DNA of 64,000 nucleotides from Sinotaia quadrata (Eukaryota; Mollusca; Gastropoda; Architaenioglossa; Viviparidae). Below the pieces are notes generated by a model. It saw only the letters and a program-made list of their open reading frames with translations. It did no database searches and was not told the origin of the DNA. Shown here one piece after another: positions 47,901 to 59,450 of the stretch. Numbering within the stretch: the first letter of the stretch is position 1; each line of letters begins with the position of its first letter. The stretch is taken from positions 23,603,701 to 23,667,700 of the forward strand of contig CM054178.1 of NCBI GenBank assembly GCA_028829895.1. Direction: 5' to 3'. The position numbers and the translations under genes are program-made.

Positions 47901-48035
47901 AAACTGAATGAAGAGGCATTGGCCCATGCCTCAATGCAATATAATGTACAGATAGGCAGTTTGCGTGGTGAAATTGCCAGCAATGCTACTGCTTTAGAAA
48001 AAGAGCGATCTTATCGTGAAAAACTTGAGCAGGAG
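47901..48035 (+). CDS. ANKRD26: ANKRD26-like exon 24
   Basis: The acceptor is CCATTTACAG and the donor GAG|GTTGGT, phase 0-0, residues 998-1042. KLNEEALAHASMQYNVQIGS parallels the family's LNEETLxxxxxQYNxQL segment, and KERSYREKLEQE its KERLExEVE segment. This is one of the strongest family matches. Confidence 0.9.
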
Positions 48036-48275
48036 GTTGGTTAGAGTTTGTTTTCATTGACATAAGTTTTGATATTTGTTACATGACTTTTCATACATTT
48101 ACTGGGTTGGTAGATATTGTTTACTTGTTAATAATAGATTGGTTGATATATACATGTGACTGTGTGTGTGTGTGCGTGCGTGTGTGTGTTAATTGTTTGA
48201 ATGAATTTTGTTGTTCTTGCATATAAGATTTATTGTGACATTCATGTTTGAAAAAATTTGATTTGGTCTTACCAG

Positions 48276-48440
48276 CTGGACTCTCTTCTAAAGCGTTTTA
48301 CAAGCTCCAACTCTGAGAAAGACAGGGCTGTGCAAGCACGCAATGAGCTGGAGCGAGATTTCCAGCGAGAACAACAGTCTTGGTCAAGGGATATGGAACG
48401 CAAGGACAGTGAACTTGTGTCATACAAGGAGAGCAGTCAG
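48276..48440 (+). CDS. ANKRD26: ANKRD26-like exon 25
   Basis: The acceptor is GTCTTACCAG and the donor CAG|GTGAAT, phase 0-0, residues 1043-1097. It starts LDSLLKRFTSSNSEKDRAVQ; RNELERDFQREQQSW parallels the family's RELELAFQRARDEW segment. Confidence 0.9.
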
Positions 48441-49745
48441 GTGAATTTTGAAATAATCTCACTTGAAGCACACTGTAAACAGTAAATCTTATGTACTTTG
48501 ATCTTTGATGGGTTTGGTCATATTAGCTTGGACATAACACCACCAACATTTGCCAGAATGTTGAGTAGTGATAATCTTTAGGATTTATAAAAATTCTTTG
48601 AGTATGTACAGATGGTAGAGGAAGAGGATCTTTGGATTTTTTAAGTTTTGAAATGGAAAGTTACTGTCAACTTTATCTGTTTGCTGCACATTTCTTCCTC
48701 TTTACATATAATAATAATGGGTATTTATTTGTACTAAGTACTGACAGTACATCATAGCCATTAAGCTCAACTTTTTGAAGAATGGATGGGGATTGATCAA
48801 GAAAAATCCCAGTGACCAATGCTGGGTTTAATGAATCCCTGACCTGCTTGTGAGGCTAGTTAGTGTCTTTATCTTGGAGTCTCTGAACTCCTCCACATAT
48901 TTGGGGTACTGTATTCTTATAAGGGAACAATATACAGACTACACTCAATGATCATCATGATAATATAGCTGTATTACTTAATGCGGAAAAACAAGTGGTG
49001 TTGATAAATTAAAACGATCAAGGGTGAGTATTAATTTGATCTATATAAGGCTCTTGATTGTCCTAATAATATAACTGTATTTTTTTAACACAGGAAAAAT
49101 AGTTTGATAAATTAAAATGATCAAGGATGGGCATTTAATTTGATCCACTTCAGGCTCTTGGCCCAGCTTCATGTAACAGCTGGAGCCAACTTCCCCCCTC
49201 CCCATCAAGATTCCTAATGCTCCATGTCTTGTTCGTATGTTGTGGAGATTTATTGTATAATTAGTTCCTCCTACATGTCTTATTTAAACTAACTAGAAAT
49301 AAATTTTATTGGAACTTCTTAAGAAAACAATATTCTGGACAGCTGTGGCTTGCACATCTAGATCCTTCAGGATCCATGCATTTGTCTTCCCAAATTTTTT
49401 CTGCACACCTAAGGTCAGATATCTGTTGTGCTTAATTTAAAAAATGTGCTCCATTTAATTTGAAGGATCTAGATGGGCAGGTCACTCTTTCATAACATTC
49501 AAAGAGTGAGTAATCACAATAAACTCCAGCTTTCTTGCTAGCAAGTCAATGTATACCATACAAAATGAGTCACACTTAAAATACAGCTTTGTCCACACTC
49601 AAAACACTATGCAGGTCTCTTATTGACATATAAGATTTTAGCAGTCAGTCTCAACCTGAACAGAGAAATACAAATGGTCTTGCCCTACTACAAGTCAGAA
49701 ACTAAAGAATTAAAAAGATTTAAATTAGACAGAAGAGAATGGCTA
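48441..49745. other. Intron 25, first part
   Basis: 48700-49500 has mixed base composition and two related blocks (TGATCAAGGGTGAGTATTAA at about 49018 and TGATCAAGGATGGGCATTTAA at about 49117). It is probably decayed dispersed repeats, class unknown. Confidence 0.45.
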
Positions 49746-49749
49746 TTAC

Positions 49750-50080
49750 ATGGATGGTGGAGTGGGGAAGGAACTAAAATATTATAGAACTATAAGAATG
49801 CAAAAATATGGTGCTATGGGAACTCTATATATTATAGAGCTATAAGAATGCAAAAATATAGTGCTATGGGAACTCTATATATTATAGAGCTATAAGAATG
49901 CAAAAATATAGTGCTATGGGAACTCTATATATTATAGAGCTATAAGAATGCAAAAATATAGTGCTATGGGAACTCTATATATTATAGAGCTATAAGAATG
50001 CAAAAATATAGTGCTATGGGAACTCTATATATTATAGAGCTATAAGAATGCAAAATAAAAGAGAGCTATAAGAACTCTAA
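49750..50080 (+). repeat. 50-bp minisatellite, 6 copies
   Basis: Unit TATAAGAATGCAAAAATATA then GTGCTATGGGAACTCTATAT then ATTATAGAGC; inner copies are identical, so the expansion is recent. Confidence 0.95.
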
Positions 50081-50618
50081 ATATGATAGAGTTATAAGAA
50101 TGCAAAAACACCTACCAGAAATGAGGAAAGAAACTGAATTATAAAGGAGAGTTTGCTTGAGATAGATTAAGGGAGGCTGGTATATTTTACAATTCTGGTC
50201 TTCAGTTATCTTCCCTTGACACTTGGTAGAATAGGTAAAGCTAAGGTATTGGCATGAACATGAAATGGGGTAACATATGGTGCCTGTTATTTCTGTGAAT
50301 AATTGGTTTGGATAATGTTCACAAAATAGCTGGCAACAAAATGTGCAGAAAACCAAACACAGTCATTAAATAGACACCAAAATTGTTTAAACAAGTTAAA
50401 ACATTCAGAAAATGCAGACCCTTAGTTAAAAATATAAAAGAAACAAAATCTCATGTTTAATGAGGCCAGTAGCTCAGATGTTTTTATTGCTAATCTTTTT
50501 GAACTGTAACCCACTATGCCTTCATCAGCCAGGTTATTATTTTGAAAATCGCAGTAGTCTTTTTCTTGTACTTCTTCCCAGCAAAGTGATGATGTATGTT
50601 TTTATTGTAATTTTACAG

Positions 50619-50675
50619 CATCTGAATCAGCGGCTACATGCAACGGAGATGAAACTTAGTGCAATGGAAAATGAA
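50619..50675 (+). CDS. ANKRD26: ANKRD26-like exon 26
   Basis: The 57-nt phase 0-0 exon has acceptor AATTTTACAG and donor GAA|GTAAGA, residues 1098-1116 (HLNQRLHATEMKLSAMENE). It parallels the family's LSQQLxKTESKLNSLExE segment. Confidence 0.9.
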
Positions 50676-50989
50676 GTAAGAGGCTTTACATTTTGTTCTT
50701 CTGGATAGTGGATTTAGTGTGGATGAATGTTAATTGTTTGTTTGCATTTATAGTACTTTGCTCATTGAAAAGATACTGATTGAAATAAATAAGTATATTT
50801 TTTTTTACTTCTGAGTAGCCTGTAGAAGCTTGTTATGAATCTCTAATATGTAGAAGCTTGTTATTGAATCCCTAATATGTAGTCACAAATTCCATGCTCC
50901 TTTAATTTTAATATTTTCTTTGCTGTGTCAAGTAATTCATCACTGGAGAAAATAGTCATAATGACATAATGAACAAACAAGTTCACCAC

Positions 50990-51065
50990 TATAGACAGCC
51001 TTTCTCAATTTTTTTATATTGAAGAAACCTTGAAACAATTTTCAGGTCTCATGGAACCCTGCATA
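50990..51065. mobile_element. Possible relic of a hAT-type repeat
   Basis: The stretch CCTTTCTCAA ... GAAACCTTGAAACAATTTTC ... CATGGAACCCTG looks like sequence found in dispersed hAT-derived repeats. Recognition is from memory and no ends are defined. Confidence 0.25.
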
Positions 51066-51429
51066 AAATTACTATATTTATAATGTTCATTTTTTTTTTT
51101 AAATCTATGATGCAGAATAAGTGTTTACAGTTGGTAGTTAATGTGATTTTTTTTTTTTAAAGTCTGCAAATGTGAATGAAAAAACAATGTATGTAACATT
51201 CTTTGGCTGGTTGATAAATTTGCTTATAGATGGTTAAATCTAGTATATACACTGCCTTTCAGTCTTAATTGTTGGCACTGTGTATTTTGTCACTTGATTT
51301 AAATTAGTACTAAATTCAAATTGTGAAAGAATATTCACTGTTTGTTATTAAATTTGTTATAGTAATGTGAAAGAGATATAAATTATAATTATTAATGTGA
51401 TTATTATTATTGTGATTATTTATGTCAGT

Positions 51430-51610
51430 TTAATGATTGTAAAGAGTGTGTTTCACCTGCTGTATTGTTGATTTATGTGATTATTTATGTCTATTTAATA
51501 ATTGTAAAGTATTTCACATGTTGTCTTGCTGAATTGTGATGTGATTATTTATGTCTCTTCAATAGTTGTAAAGTATTTCACATGTTGTCTTGCTGATTTG
51601 TGATGTGATT
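51430..51610 (+). repeat. ~63-bp minisatellite, 3 copies
   Basis: Unit TGATTATTTATGTCTATTTA then ATAATTGTAAAGTATTTCACATGTTGTCTTGCTG. Confidence 0.9.
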
Positions 51611-51649
51611 CCATTGACAAGGGATAGGAACATTCCTAAATATGTATAT

Positions 51650-52085
51650 TTAAACAGTGATAGTTGGCTACCTCCCCCAAAATAAAATGTGATACTAGTG
51701 ATAGTTGGCTACCTCCCCAAAATAAATGTGACACTAGTAAATCCTGGGTTTCAATTCAAGTTAAACAGTGATAGTTGGCTACCTCCCCCAAAATAAAATG
51801 TGATACTAGTGATAGTTGGCTACCTCCCCCAAAATAAAATGTGACACTAGTAAATCCTGGGTTTCAATTCAAGTTAAACAGTGATAGTTGGCTACCTCCC
51901 CCAAAATAAAATGTGGCACTAGTAAATCCTGGGTTTCAATTCTAAGTTAAACGGTGATAGTTGGCTACCTCCCCCAAAATAAAATATGACATTAGTAAGT
52001 CATGGGTTTCAATTCTAAGTTAAACAGTGATAGTTGGCTACCTCCCCCCAAAATAAAATGTGATACTAGTAAATCAATTCTAAGT
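51650..52085 (+). repeat. ~45/75-bp minisatellite, 7 copies
   Basis: Core AACAGTGATAGTTGGCTACC then TCCCCCAAAATAAAATGTGA, alternately with or without CTAGTAAATCCTGGGTTTCAATT. Confidence 0.95.
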
Positions 52086-52308
52086 TATAGTACATCATAA
52101 GTGATAATGCCTCACAGATTTATATTAATTTATACATCCATAGTATATATATATATTTCCTTTTTTTAAATTTAAAAGCTTTTATTATGCAAACTTTCAT
52201 TATTATTATCAAATTGCCAGTTCTAGTCTTTTGTTCATCTTTTCACCTTAGTACTGTTTCCAATGACATGATGAAACATAGTAAATTTAAATGAATTCTT
52301 CATATCAG

Positions 52309-52428
52309 CTACACATCTCCAACACATCTTTGATGGAGAGAACAAATCAGCTCCAGCATATGAGACAGGAAGCTGACCGCCACAAAGCAGCACAGGAAAG
52401 TTTTGACACAAACATCAGACTTGAAAAG
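52309..52428 (+). CDS. ANKRD26: ANKRD26-like exon 27
   Basis: The acceptor is CATATCAG and the donor AAG|GTACAA, phase 0-0, residues 1117-1156 (LHISNTSLMERTNQLQHMRQ at the start). It is coiled coil. Confidence 0.85.
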
Positions 52429-52619
52429 GTACAAAGCTTTGCTTTGACAGTTGTGAAATATTATGTTTTGAAAGATTAAGTTCCATGCATGCTAGCACCA
52501 AGCAGTGAGTGATTGTTAACAATTAGTAGCCAGTAATACAGAGGAGAAAATATATAACAGTTTGTATTAATAAATAAAACTAATTTTAGTTAATTATTTA
52601 ATTTAAAATACTACACTAC

Positions 52620-52895
52620 ATAATGAGTGTGTGTAGTATGGCATGAGCTGGCATGTTGCAGTGGTTTGTAGAGTGTCATGATTGGCCTGCAACATTATTA
52701 AGCAGCTTGGCATGAGCTGGTATGCAACAGTGGTATTTAGCATTTGGCTTGAACTGACATATAATGGTGGTATGTAGAGTGGCATGTAACAGTGAAATTT
52801 AGCATGATATGAACTGGTATATGACAGTGGTTTGTAGAGTGGCATGAGGTGGCAGTGGTATGTTAAGTGGCATGGGGCAATGTAGAGTGGCACAT
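52620..52895 (+). repeat. Irregular GGCATGAGCTGGTATG repeats
   Basis: About 8 units with GTGGTTTGTAGAGTGGCATG-like cores. Confidence 0.8.
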
Positions 52896-53024
52896 GACTG
52901 ATTTGTAAAATAATAATATGTTCTAAATATTTACCAGGTACCCTTGTTCAGATCTTTATTCCCCACCTCCCTGTTAAATTCAAACTGGAAAAATGTTTAT
53001 TTGCAAAGTAGTATGGGAGTATGG

Positions 53025-53470
53025 TTTCTCAAAGCCTCTAGCTCATCTTCTCTTATTGTACAGTTTTAGTAGTTTCTAGAAGTCTCTATTATCTTTATTT
53101 GTTATTGTGCAGTTTTAGTAGTTCCTAGAAGTCTCTAGATTATCGTCATTTGTTATTGTGCAGTTTAAAAGTTTCTAGAAGTCTGTAGAATATCTTCATT
53201 TGTTATTGTGCAGTTTTTAAGTAGTTTCTAGAAGTCTCTGTATTGTCTTCATTTGTTATTGTGCAGTTTTACTAGTTTCTAAAAGTGTGTAGATTATCTG
53301 TATTTGCTTTTGTGCAGTTTTAGTTGTTTCTAGAAATCTCTAGATTATCATCATTTGTTATTATGCAGTTTTAGTTGTTTCTAGAAGTCTCTAGATTATC
53401 TTCATTTGTTATTGCACAGTTTAAGTAGTTTCTAGAAGTCTCTAGATTATCTTCATTATTTATTGAGCAT
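53025..53470 (+). repeat. ~51-bp minisatellite, 8-9 copies
   Basis: Unit TTATTGTGCAGTTTTAGTAG then TTTCTAGAAGTCTCTAGATTATCTTCATTTG. Confidence 0.95.
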
Positions 53471-53694
53471 GTCATGAAGTCTCCTCTTTATCTTCTCTTG
53501 TCACTGTGCAGGATTCAAGAGGGATGAAAGATTATCTTGCATGATGATGGTAACTTTAAGTAACTTTAAAGGGAAGGGAAATATTTACATTAAATATAAA
53601 TATATACGCATGTCTTTTTTTAACAGTGACATAATTTAGGTCTTGATTTTAATGGCTTCTCTGGCAGTCACATTACTTTGGTTTTGATTTTCAG

Positions 53695-53741
53695 GAAATT
53701 AACACAAAACTTCAAGTAAAATTGGAAAGCTTGCAAGAAAA
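53695..53741 (+). CDS. ANKRD26: ANKRD26-like exon 28
   Basis: The 47-nt exon has acceptor GATTTTCAG and donor GAAAA|GTAAGT, phase 0 in and 2 out, residues 1157-1172 (EINTKLQVKLESLQEK). Confidence 0.85.
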
Positions 53742-54131
53742 GTAAGTTATTTGTCACATGTCTGCACAAATAATTTTATTGAATAATGCGTTAATCACTG
53801 AGACATTAAAAACAACAACTGTGTAAATATTTAACATAAAATCAGCATTGCAATGAGGGGGAGAAAAAATACATTTTCTCTTAGTATGTGCAGATTTAGC
53901 CATGGTGTATAAAAATGATTATTTAGATTTTTATTTTTAAAAAAAAAAAAAAAAAGAGACCATGATAGTTTAAATGTAAAAAAACTACAGAGTATAGAAG
54001 TTTTATTGCTAGTAAAAGTATTTGATATTGTAATTTAGTTTTAAGCCACTGTTTGAATTTCAGAGAAATGTGTATATGTATAATTCTGGAACTACTTTAC
54101 TGGACTATTTTGTAATTATTTGTTCATGCAG

Positions 54132-54273
54132 GCTAACAAATGCTCAACATGAGGGGCTGTCTCTGAAACAGCAGTTGGACAGTATACGCATGACTGGACT
54201 TGGTGCTTTGGCCTCAGAATCAAATGAACAGCTTAATACTATTGTTGCCAGCCTTCGCATGGACAATGACAGG
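54132..54273 (+). CDS. ANKRD26: ANKRD26-like exon 29, end copied seven times
   Basis: The acceptor is TTCATGCAG and the donor ACAGG|GTGAGT, phase 2 in and 0 out, residues 1172-1219. It starts LTNAQHEGLSLKQQLDSIRM and ends NTIVASLRMDNDR. The first donor (54274) is the only one of seven that avoids a stop: reading past it gives VSSLK and then TGA. Confidence 0.85.
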
Positions 54274-54674
54274 GTGAGTTCACTCAAATGAGCAGCTTAA
54301 TACTATTGTTGCCAGCCTTCGCATGGACAATGACAGGGTGAGTTCACTCAAATGAGCAGCTTAATACTATTGTTGCCAGCCTTCGCATGGACAATGACAG
54401 GGTGAGTTCACTCAAATGAGCAGCTTAATACTATTGTTGCCAGCCTTCGCATGGACAATGACAGGGTGAGTTCACTCAAATGAGCAGCTTAATACTATTG
54501 TTGCCAGCCTTCGCATGGACAATGACAGGGTGAGTTCACTCAAATGAGCAGCTTAATACTATTGTTGCCAGCCTTCGCATGGACAATGACAGGGTGAGTT
54601 CACTCAAATGAGCAGCTTAATACTATTGTTGCCAGCCTTCGCATGGACAATGACAGGGTGAGTTCACTCAAATG
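54220..54674 (+). repeat. 64-bp array of exon 29 end plus donor, 7 copies
   Basis: Copies of ATGGACAATGACAGGGTGAG start at 54259, 54323, 54387, 54451, 54515, 54579 and 54643, an exact 64-bp step. The unit joins the last 47 or so coding bases and about 17 intronic bases. Intronic copies are identical and differ from the exon by one base (GAGCAG for GAACAG). TCAAATG is found at both ends of the duplicated segment. Confidence 0.98.
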
Positions 54675-55840
54675 TTTACATTGTATTCATGTATTTACTT
54701 TTCTTTTACAGCATCAATGCAAGATGACAGAAAATCAGCTGTTTGTGCTATTAATAGAAAGTGTAGCCATTTGCAGCAAGTCACTGTCTTTTTTATTAGG
54801 TAGTGGTCCAACTTACACCTTCTAGGCATGCTACACAACTATTCCAGAATCTTCTATGACTCACACATAATGCCAAAGAGAATCATCTAGAACTTCGCAT
54901 GCACTATCAAAGCACATTATGTAGAGTGTTCTAGAATCTTTGTGTGTGCTAAACAGCACATCCTGAGGAATGTTCAAGAAACTCATGAAATATCAAGATC
55001 AAACTCAAACCTCAATTTTCGCCATATTGGCTCTTGAATGGAATTCACAGGAATCAACTTACAGCAGCATGTTTACTGATAAGTTGGATGACAACACTGG
55101 ATTCACACACCAATATGATCCAGTGAAGCAGGTACAAGACTACAAAATTTTAAAAGGCATGCTCCCCTCAACAAAAGTCAAATCAAGGCAGCACCAAATT
55201 TCAGGCATATTTCATCTCAAACTCCTTTCTCCCTTACACACATTCTCAACTTACAAATCCTGCAACAATATTTGTTAGCCCGAACACATGCAGCATAAGA
55301 AATATAGCATCAATCAAAATTCACAAGTACAACATAATCAAATTAGTGAACATAGAAATAATAGCTCAGTTACATAGAGCATTATCCAGTTTAAATCAAA
55401 GATCAATAGCAAACTTGTATGAAATATTTCTAAGTCCATTCTTTCTTTATCAATCAGTTAACTTACCATAAGCTAATGATCGCCTTTATGTACGGACTTG
55501 AGTTATTTCAAAATCAAAGTGATTAAAATAGAGAACTTCTTCACCAAAACACTTTCAGTCCATCCCCATTGGATGAAGTTGATATGAGCAAGTATAAGAC
55601 TATTAGTCAGAAAAAACTACTCATCAGCTTGGAACTTGTTTGGCTTGCATCAGCAAGTTCTAGCATATTCTTTACCTGAGTTGTTTTCTCTAACTCTGAT
55701 ACTTACAAAAAATATCATCATAAGCAGTGCCCAAGATCTTACAGGTCACGTTGACATTAGCAACAATTTATATAACAATTAAGTTTAGAAATAGAGATGG
55801 TTAAAATTTACTTTGCCACACAATCCCTCTAACTAGCTTA
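54675..55840. other. Intron 29, unique part
   Basis: Two open stretches (54720-54820, 54970-55278) have no recognisable domain and no fitting donor and acceptor pair. It is less T-rich than neighbouring introns. Confidence 0.45.
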
Positions 55841-55844
55841 TTGT

Positions 55845-56285
55845 TGTACCCTCTCCCTAGCTCTATGTTGTCAAACTTGAGAATATTGTAAATCCCTCTC
55901 TAGCTCAGTGTTATCAAACTTATTAAAAATCTTTCTCCTTTGCTCAGTGTTGTCAAGCTTATTGTTGTACCCTCTCCCTAGCTCAGTGTTGTCAAACTTA
56001 TTGCTCTACTCTTTCCCTAGCTCACTGTTGTCAAACTTATTGATGTACCCTCTCCCTAACTCTGTGTTTTCAAGTCTCATTGACAGTCCCTCTCTCTACC
56101 ATACTGTTGTCAAACTTATTAACAATCCCTCTCCCTAGCTCAGTGTTGTCAAACTTATTAACAATCCCTCTCCCTAGCTCAGTAATGTCAAACTTATTGT
56201 TGTACTTTCTCCCTAGCTCACTGTTGTCAAATTTATTAAAAATCCCTTGCCCAGCATTATCAAGCTTATTGACAACATTGTCAAG
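55845..56285 (+). repeat. ~40-bp minisatellite, about 11 copies
   Basis: Unit CTCTCCCTAGCTCAGTGTTG then TCAAACTTATTGTTGTACC. Confidence 0.95.
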
Positions 56286-56393
56286 CACTTAGAATTCTTA
56301 GCATAATAAAAATTTGTAATATTTATTTATTTCTATTTTCTTTACAAACACTAATGCCCAACAAGATAGAGATTTTTTTTGCCCTTTTGTTTT

Positions 56394-56440
56394 AGCCTTC
56401 ACACGGACACTGACAAAACTTGTGTGCAGTTGAGGGATGA
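56394..56440 (+). pseudogene. Relic copy of the exon 29 end
   Basis: After TTTGTTTTAG, AGCCTTCACACGGACACTGA matches AGCCTTCGCATGGACAATGA of exon 29 with three changes and would read SLHTDTDK against SLRMDNDR, followed by TCVQLRDDLVS. No donor follows. It may be an old duplicated exon piece. Confidence 0.4.
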
Positions 56441-56533
56441 TCTTGTTTCTGTATTCTTAACAAATACTAAATTATGATAACTGAAAAATATTATTATTTG
56501 CTTCTCTCTTTCCTGTATGCATTTTTGAATCAG

Positions 56534-56722
56534 GTCAAGGCAACACTTGAAGAACGAAACAGCAATTTAATGGAGCAAGTTTCAAGGTTGAAGGAAGAGG
56601 CTCGAAATGCAGATAACCGGTGTAACACTTTGGAAATGGACTTTCGACGTTTGCAAACAGAACTTTCAGAAACTGCTCAAAAACTTTCAGTTGCTGAGGC
56701 ACATTTGCAAATTGTCCAAAAG
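56534..56722 (+). CDS. ANKRD26: ANKRD26-like exon 30
   Basis: The acceptor is TTTGAATCAG and the donor AAG|GTAGAT, phase 0-0, residues 1220-1282. VKATLEERNSNLMEQVSRLK parallels the family's LLLEERNKELxxExxxLKE segment. Confidence 0.9.
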
Positions 56723-57129
56723 GTAGATCAGAAAAGGGATTGTAAATGTGTTTACACAGACGTATGTTCACAGTTTACACTTTTAATATTCCAGAAAATA
56801 TTATAAGCTTATTTGTTGTTTAATAGTCAATTTATATTAATTTCTAAAAGGAACTCTGGCATCAGCTGTTAACAAACTACAAAGATTGGCATGCATATTT
56901 TCAGTCATGTTCTATCAACCTTGGCTGTCACTCTCTATGTTTATCTGCCATTTTTACATGAAGATATATATATATATATATACGCATGCTTTTCAAGCCA
57001 TTTATCTGTCCATTGAAGTGTCTGTCTAAATATCTAACTATATATTTGCAAATGTTTCCACAAAATGCAGCATATAATGTTTAGAATTATGCTGATTCTT
57101 ACAGAAACAATTTACATTATGTTACACAG

Positions 57130-57345
57130 ACAAAAGATGAACTTGAACATGAAAGGAGTCAGCTGAAACTGGAGCTGGAGAAAGTTAACGAGCGACATCA
57201 TGTTTCCCAAGAGAAGGCCATAGAAGCACAAGCACGGTTGGCAGATCTTACTGAACAGTTGGATCGAGCAGAGCACACGACTCAACTATCTAGCCAGCAC
57301 ATGGGTCATACTTTCGCTAAATTCACTGCAGCATCTCGGTCCAAC
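57130..57345 (+). CDS. ANKRD26: ANKRD26-like exon 31
   Basis: The acceptor is TTACACAG and the donor AAC|GTAAGT, phase 0-0, residues 1283-1354. TKDELEHERSQLKLELEKVN starts it; the coil ends in a less charged tail HMGHTFAKFTAASRSN. Confidence 0.85.
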
Positions 57346-57579
57346 GTAAGTACTTGTTGCTTTTTAAAAAAAATTAAAACCACTGAAAGAAAAGATAGTA
57401 AGATAAATGTTTCATTCTTGATTATGAAAAAATCAGGGTCAGGATGCATAGAATGGCTGCAGTTAATTTTAGCTTGCATTCTTTGCTTCCTGGAAGAGTG
57501 ATTATTCAAAAATGCAAAGTCAAGATATTTTTTCTGGATATTTTGTAACCGTGGGAAACGTGGAAATCATTTAACATAT

Positions 57580-57960
57580 CTATCTCCATCAATTACCACA
57601 GCTCATCTATCTCCAGCAATCTTCATAGTTAGCTTATCAACTTCTAGCAAATATCATAGCTGATCTGTCTCCAGCAGATATCATAGTTAGCTCATCTATC
57701 AGCAGTTATTATAGTTAGCTCATCTGTCTCCAGCAATCACCATAGTCATCTCATCTCTCTCCAACAGTAGTGACAAATAAACAGGTAATAATAGATCCAT
57801 CTTCAACACAGTAACTTTGAGAATGCAGCAAGGACATCTGTCTTCAACAATAACCATAGAAGAGCATTTAATATATTGATCATTAGTGATAATTTGAAAA
57901 TACAGCAAGCATAGCTAACTCCATCAATAATTGTAAACGTCAGTATTTTGGATATTCAAA
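57580..57960 (+). repeat. Irregular ~35-bp repeats of CTCCAGCAAT type
   Basis: Units of the type AGCTCATCTATCTCCAGCAA then TYACCATAGTT, about 8 diverged copies. Confidence 0.75.
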
Positions 57961-58272
57961 TACTGTCTCTAACAGTAACCAACCTTGAGAATACAGTACT
58001 GTTATCATGTCATTGTTGACTTGAACAAGACATATAGCAAACACTGTTGAATAGATCACATCTTTATGTCCTCTTTAACATAATTGTAATAATGTGCAGA
58101 ATATTTGAAAATGTTCTTTTATGATGGGTTTAATCATTTGCAAACTATCTTAGCTGGTACATATTCTACTGTAAGGTCTAGGTTCTGTGATGTAGACGAA
58201 AATGAAATAACTTTCCGCTGTATAATAGGTATGAAGCTGATACCTGTTTGAGTCAGTATTGTATTTCATTAG

Positions 58273-58392
58273 ATTGGCCCAGAAGACAACATTCAGCATT
58301 TGAAAATGGAGAATGCCCAGTTAACTGAAGAGCTGAGGCGAGAACATGAACGAAGTCAGATGCTGCAGGCAGAACTTTCTGACTCTCACAAG
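58273..58392 (+). CDS. ANKRD26: ANKRD26-like exon 32 (last recognised)
   Basis: The acceptor is TTTCATTAG and the donor AAG|GTGAGT, phase 0-0, residues 1355-1394 (IGPEDNIQHLKMENAQLTEE at the start). The strong donor means the gene goes on, but no further exon is recognised before 64000. Confidence 0.85.
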
Positions 58393-58554
58393 GTGAGTAC
58401 CCTACCACTTGGTATAATTCTGCACTTTAATAATTCCATAAATTAAAACAGATTACTACCTCTACATGTTTTACTTTCTGTGATTAGATTACAACAAATG
58501 AACAGTTCTGTGTACATTGCTTAGTACATTTAGTTTACAGTATAATATCGCACT

Positions 58555-58715
58555 ACCTTCTTCAAGTGTGCTGTGAGTGTCAATCCTGATCAGTGTCATG
58601 ACTTGCTCACTACCTTCTTCAAGTGTGCTGTGAGTGTCAATCCTGATCAGTGTCATGACTTGCTCACTACCTTCTTCAAGTGTGCCGTGAGTGTCAATCC
58701 TGATCAGTGTTATGA
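58555..58715 (+). repeat. 57-bp minisatellite, 3 copies
   Basis: Unit CTACCTTCTTCAAGTGTGCT then GTGAGTGTCAATCCTGATCAG, almost identical; each carries a GTGAGT. Confidence 0.95.
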
Positions 58716-58999
58716 CTTACATTTTTCTATTACAACTTTATCACCATCCATTTATAGGCTTTCTTGATTTTTTTTTTGTTCTACTTTCAACATTTCAATT
58801 GTTTAAAATTTTAATTTTATTTGCTTATTATTATCTGGTTTATTACTCTTACATTAGTCACACATGCATTTGTGAGGAAACAAGAACTGTTTTAATATTG
58901 TGTATGAATTTTGAGGTACTTCATATAGGAATGTCAAATAAAAGTGTTTGTGTGTTTGCTGGAATCAGTATAACAGAAAAAAATGCTTGTGTGCTTGTT

Positions 59000-59450
59000 T
59001 AGTCAGGAATGTAAGAATGAAAGAGGCATGTTAACTTGTTCCAAAATGGAATGTAAGAATGAAAGAGGCATGTTAACTTGTTCCAAAATGGAATGTAAGA
59101 ATGAAAGAGGCATGTTAACTTGTTTCAAAATGGAAGGTAAGAATGAAAGAGGCATGTTAACTTGTTCCAAAATGGAATGTAAGAATGAAAGAGGCATGTT
59201 CTTGATCCAAAATGGAAGGTAAGAATGAAAGAGGCATGTTCTTGTTCCAAAATGGAAGGTAAGAATGAAAGAGGCATGTTCTTGTTCCAAAATGGAAGGT
59301 AAGAATGAAAGAGGCATGTTCTTGTTCCAAAATGGAAGGTAAGAATGAAAGAGGCATGTTCTTGTTCCAAAATGGAAGGTAAGAATGAAAGAGGCATGTT
59401 CTTGTTCCAAAATGGAAGGTAAGATTGAAAGGTACATGTTGCTTATTTTA
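59000..59450 (+). repeat. ~40-bp minisatellite with donor-like GAAGGTAAGA, about 11 copies
   Basis: Unit GTTCCAAAATGGAAGGTAAG then AATGAAAGAGGCATGTTCTT; the first units have AATGTAAGAATG and an extra AAC. Confidence 0.95.

Noticed and set aside
54710..54800. Possible exon after TTTTACAG (starts HQCKMTENQ)
   Set aside because: Phase out would not fit exon 30 and the sequence is not coiled coil.
54970..55278. 102-codon plus-strand frame
   Set aside because: No domain, no fitting acceptor and donor pair, composition like the intron.
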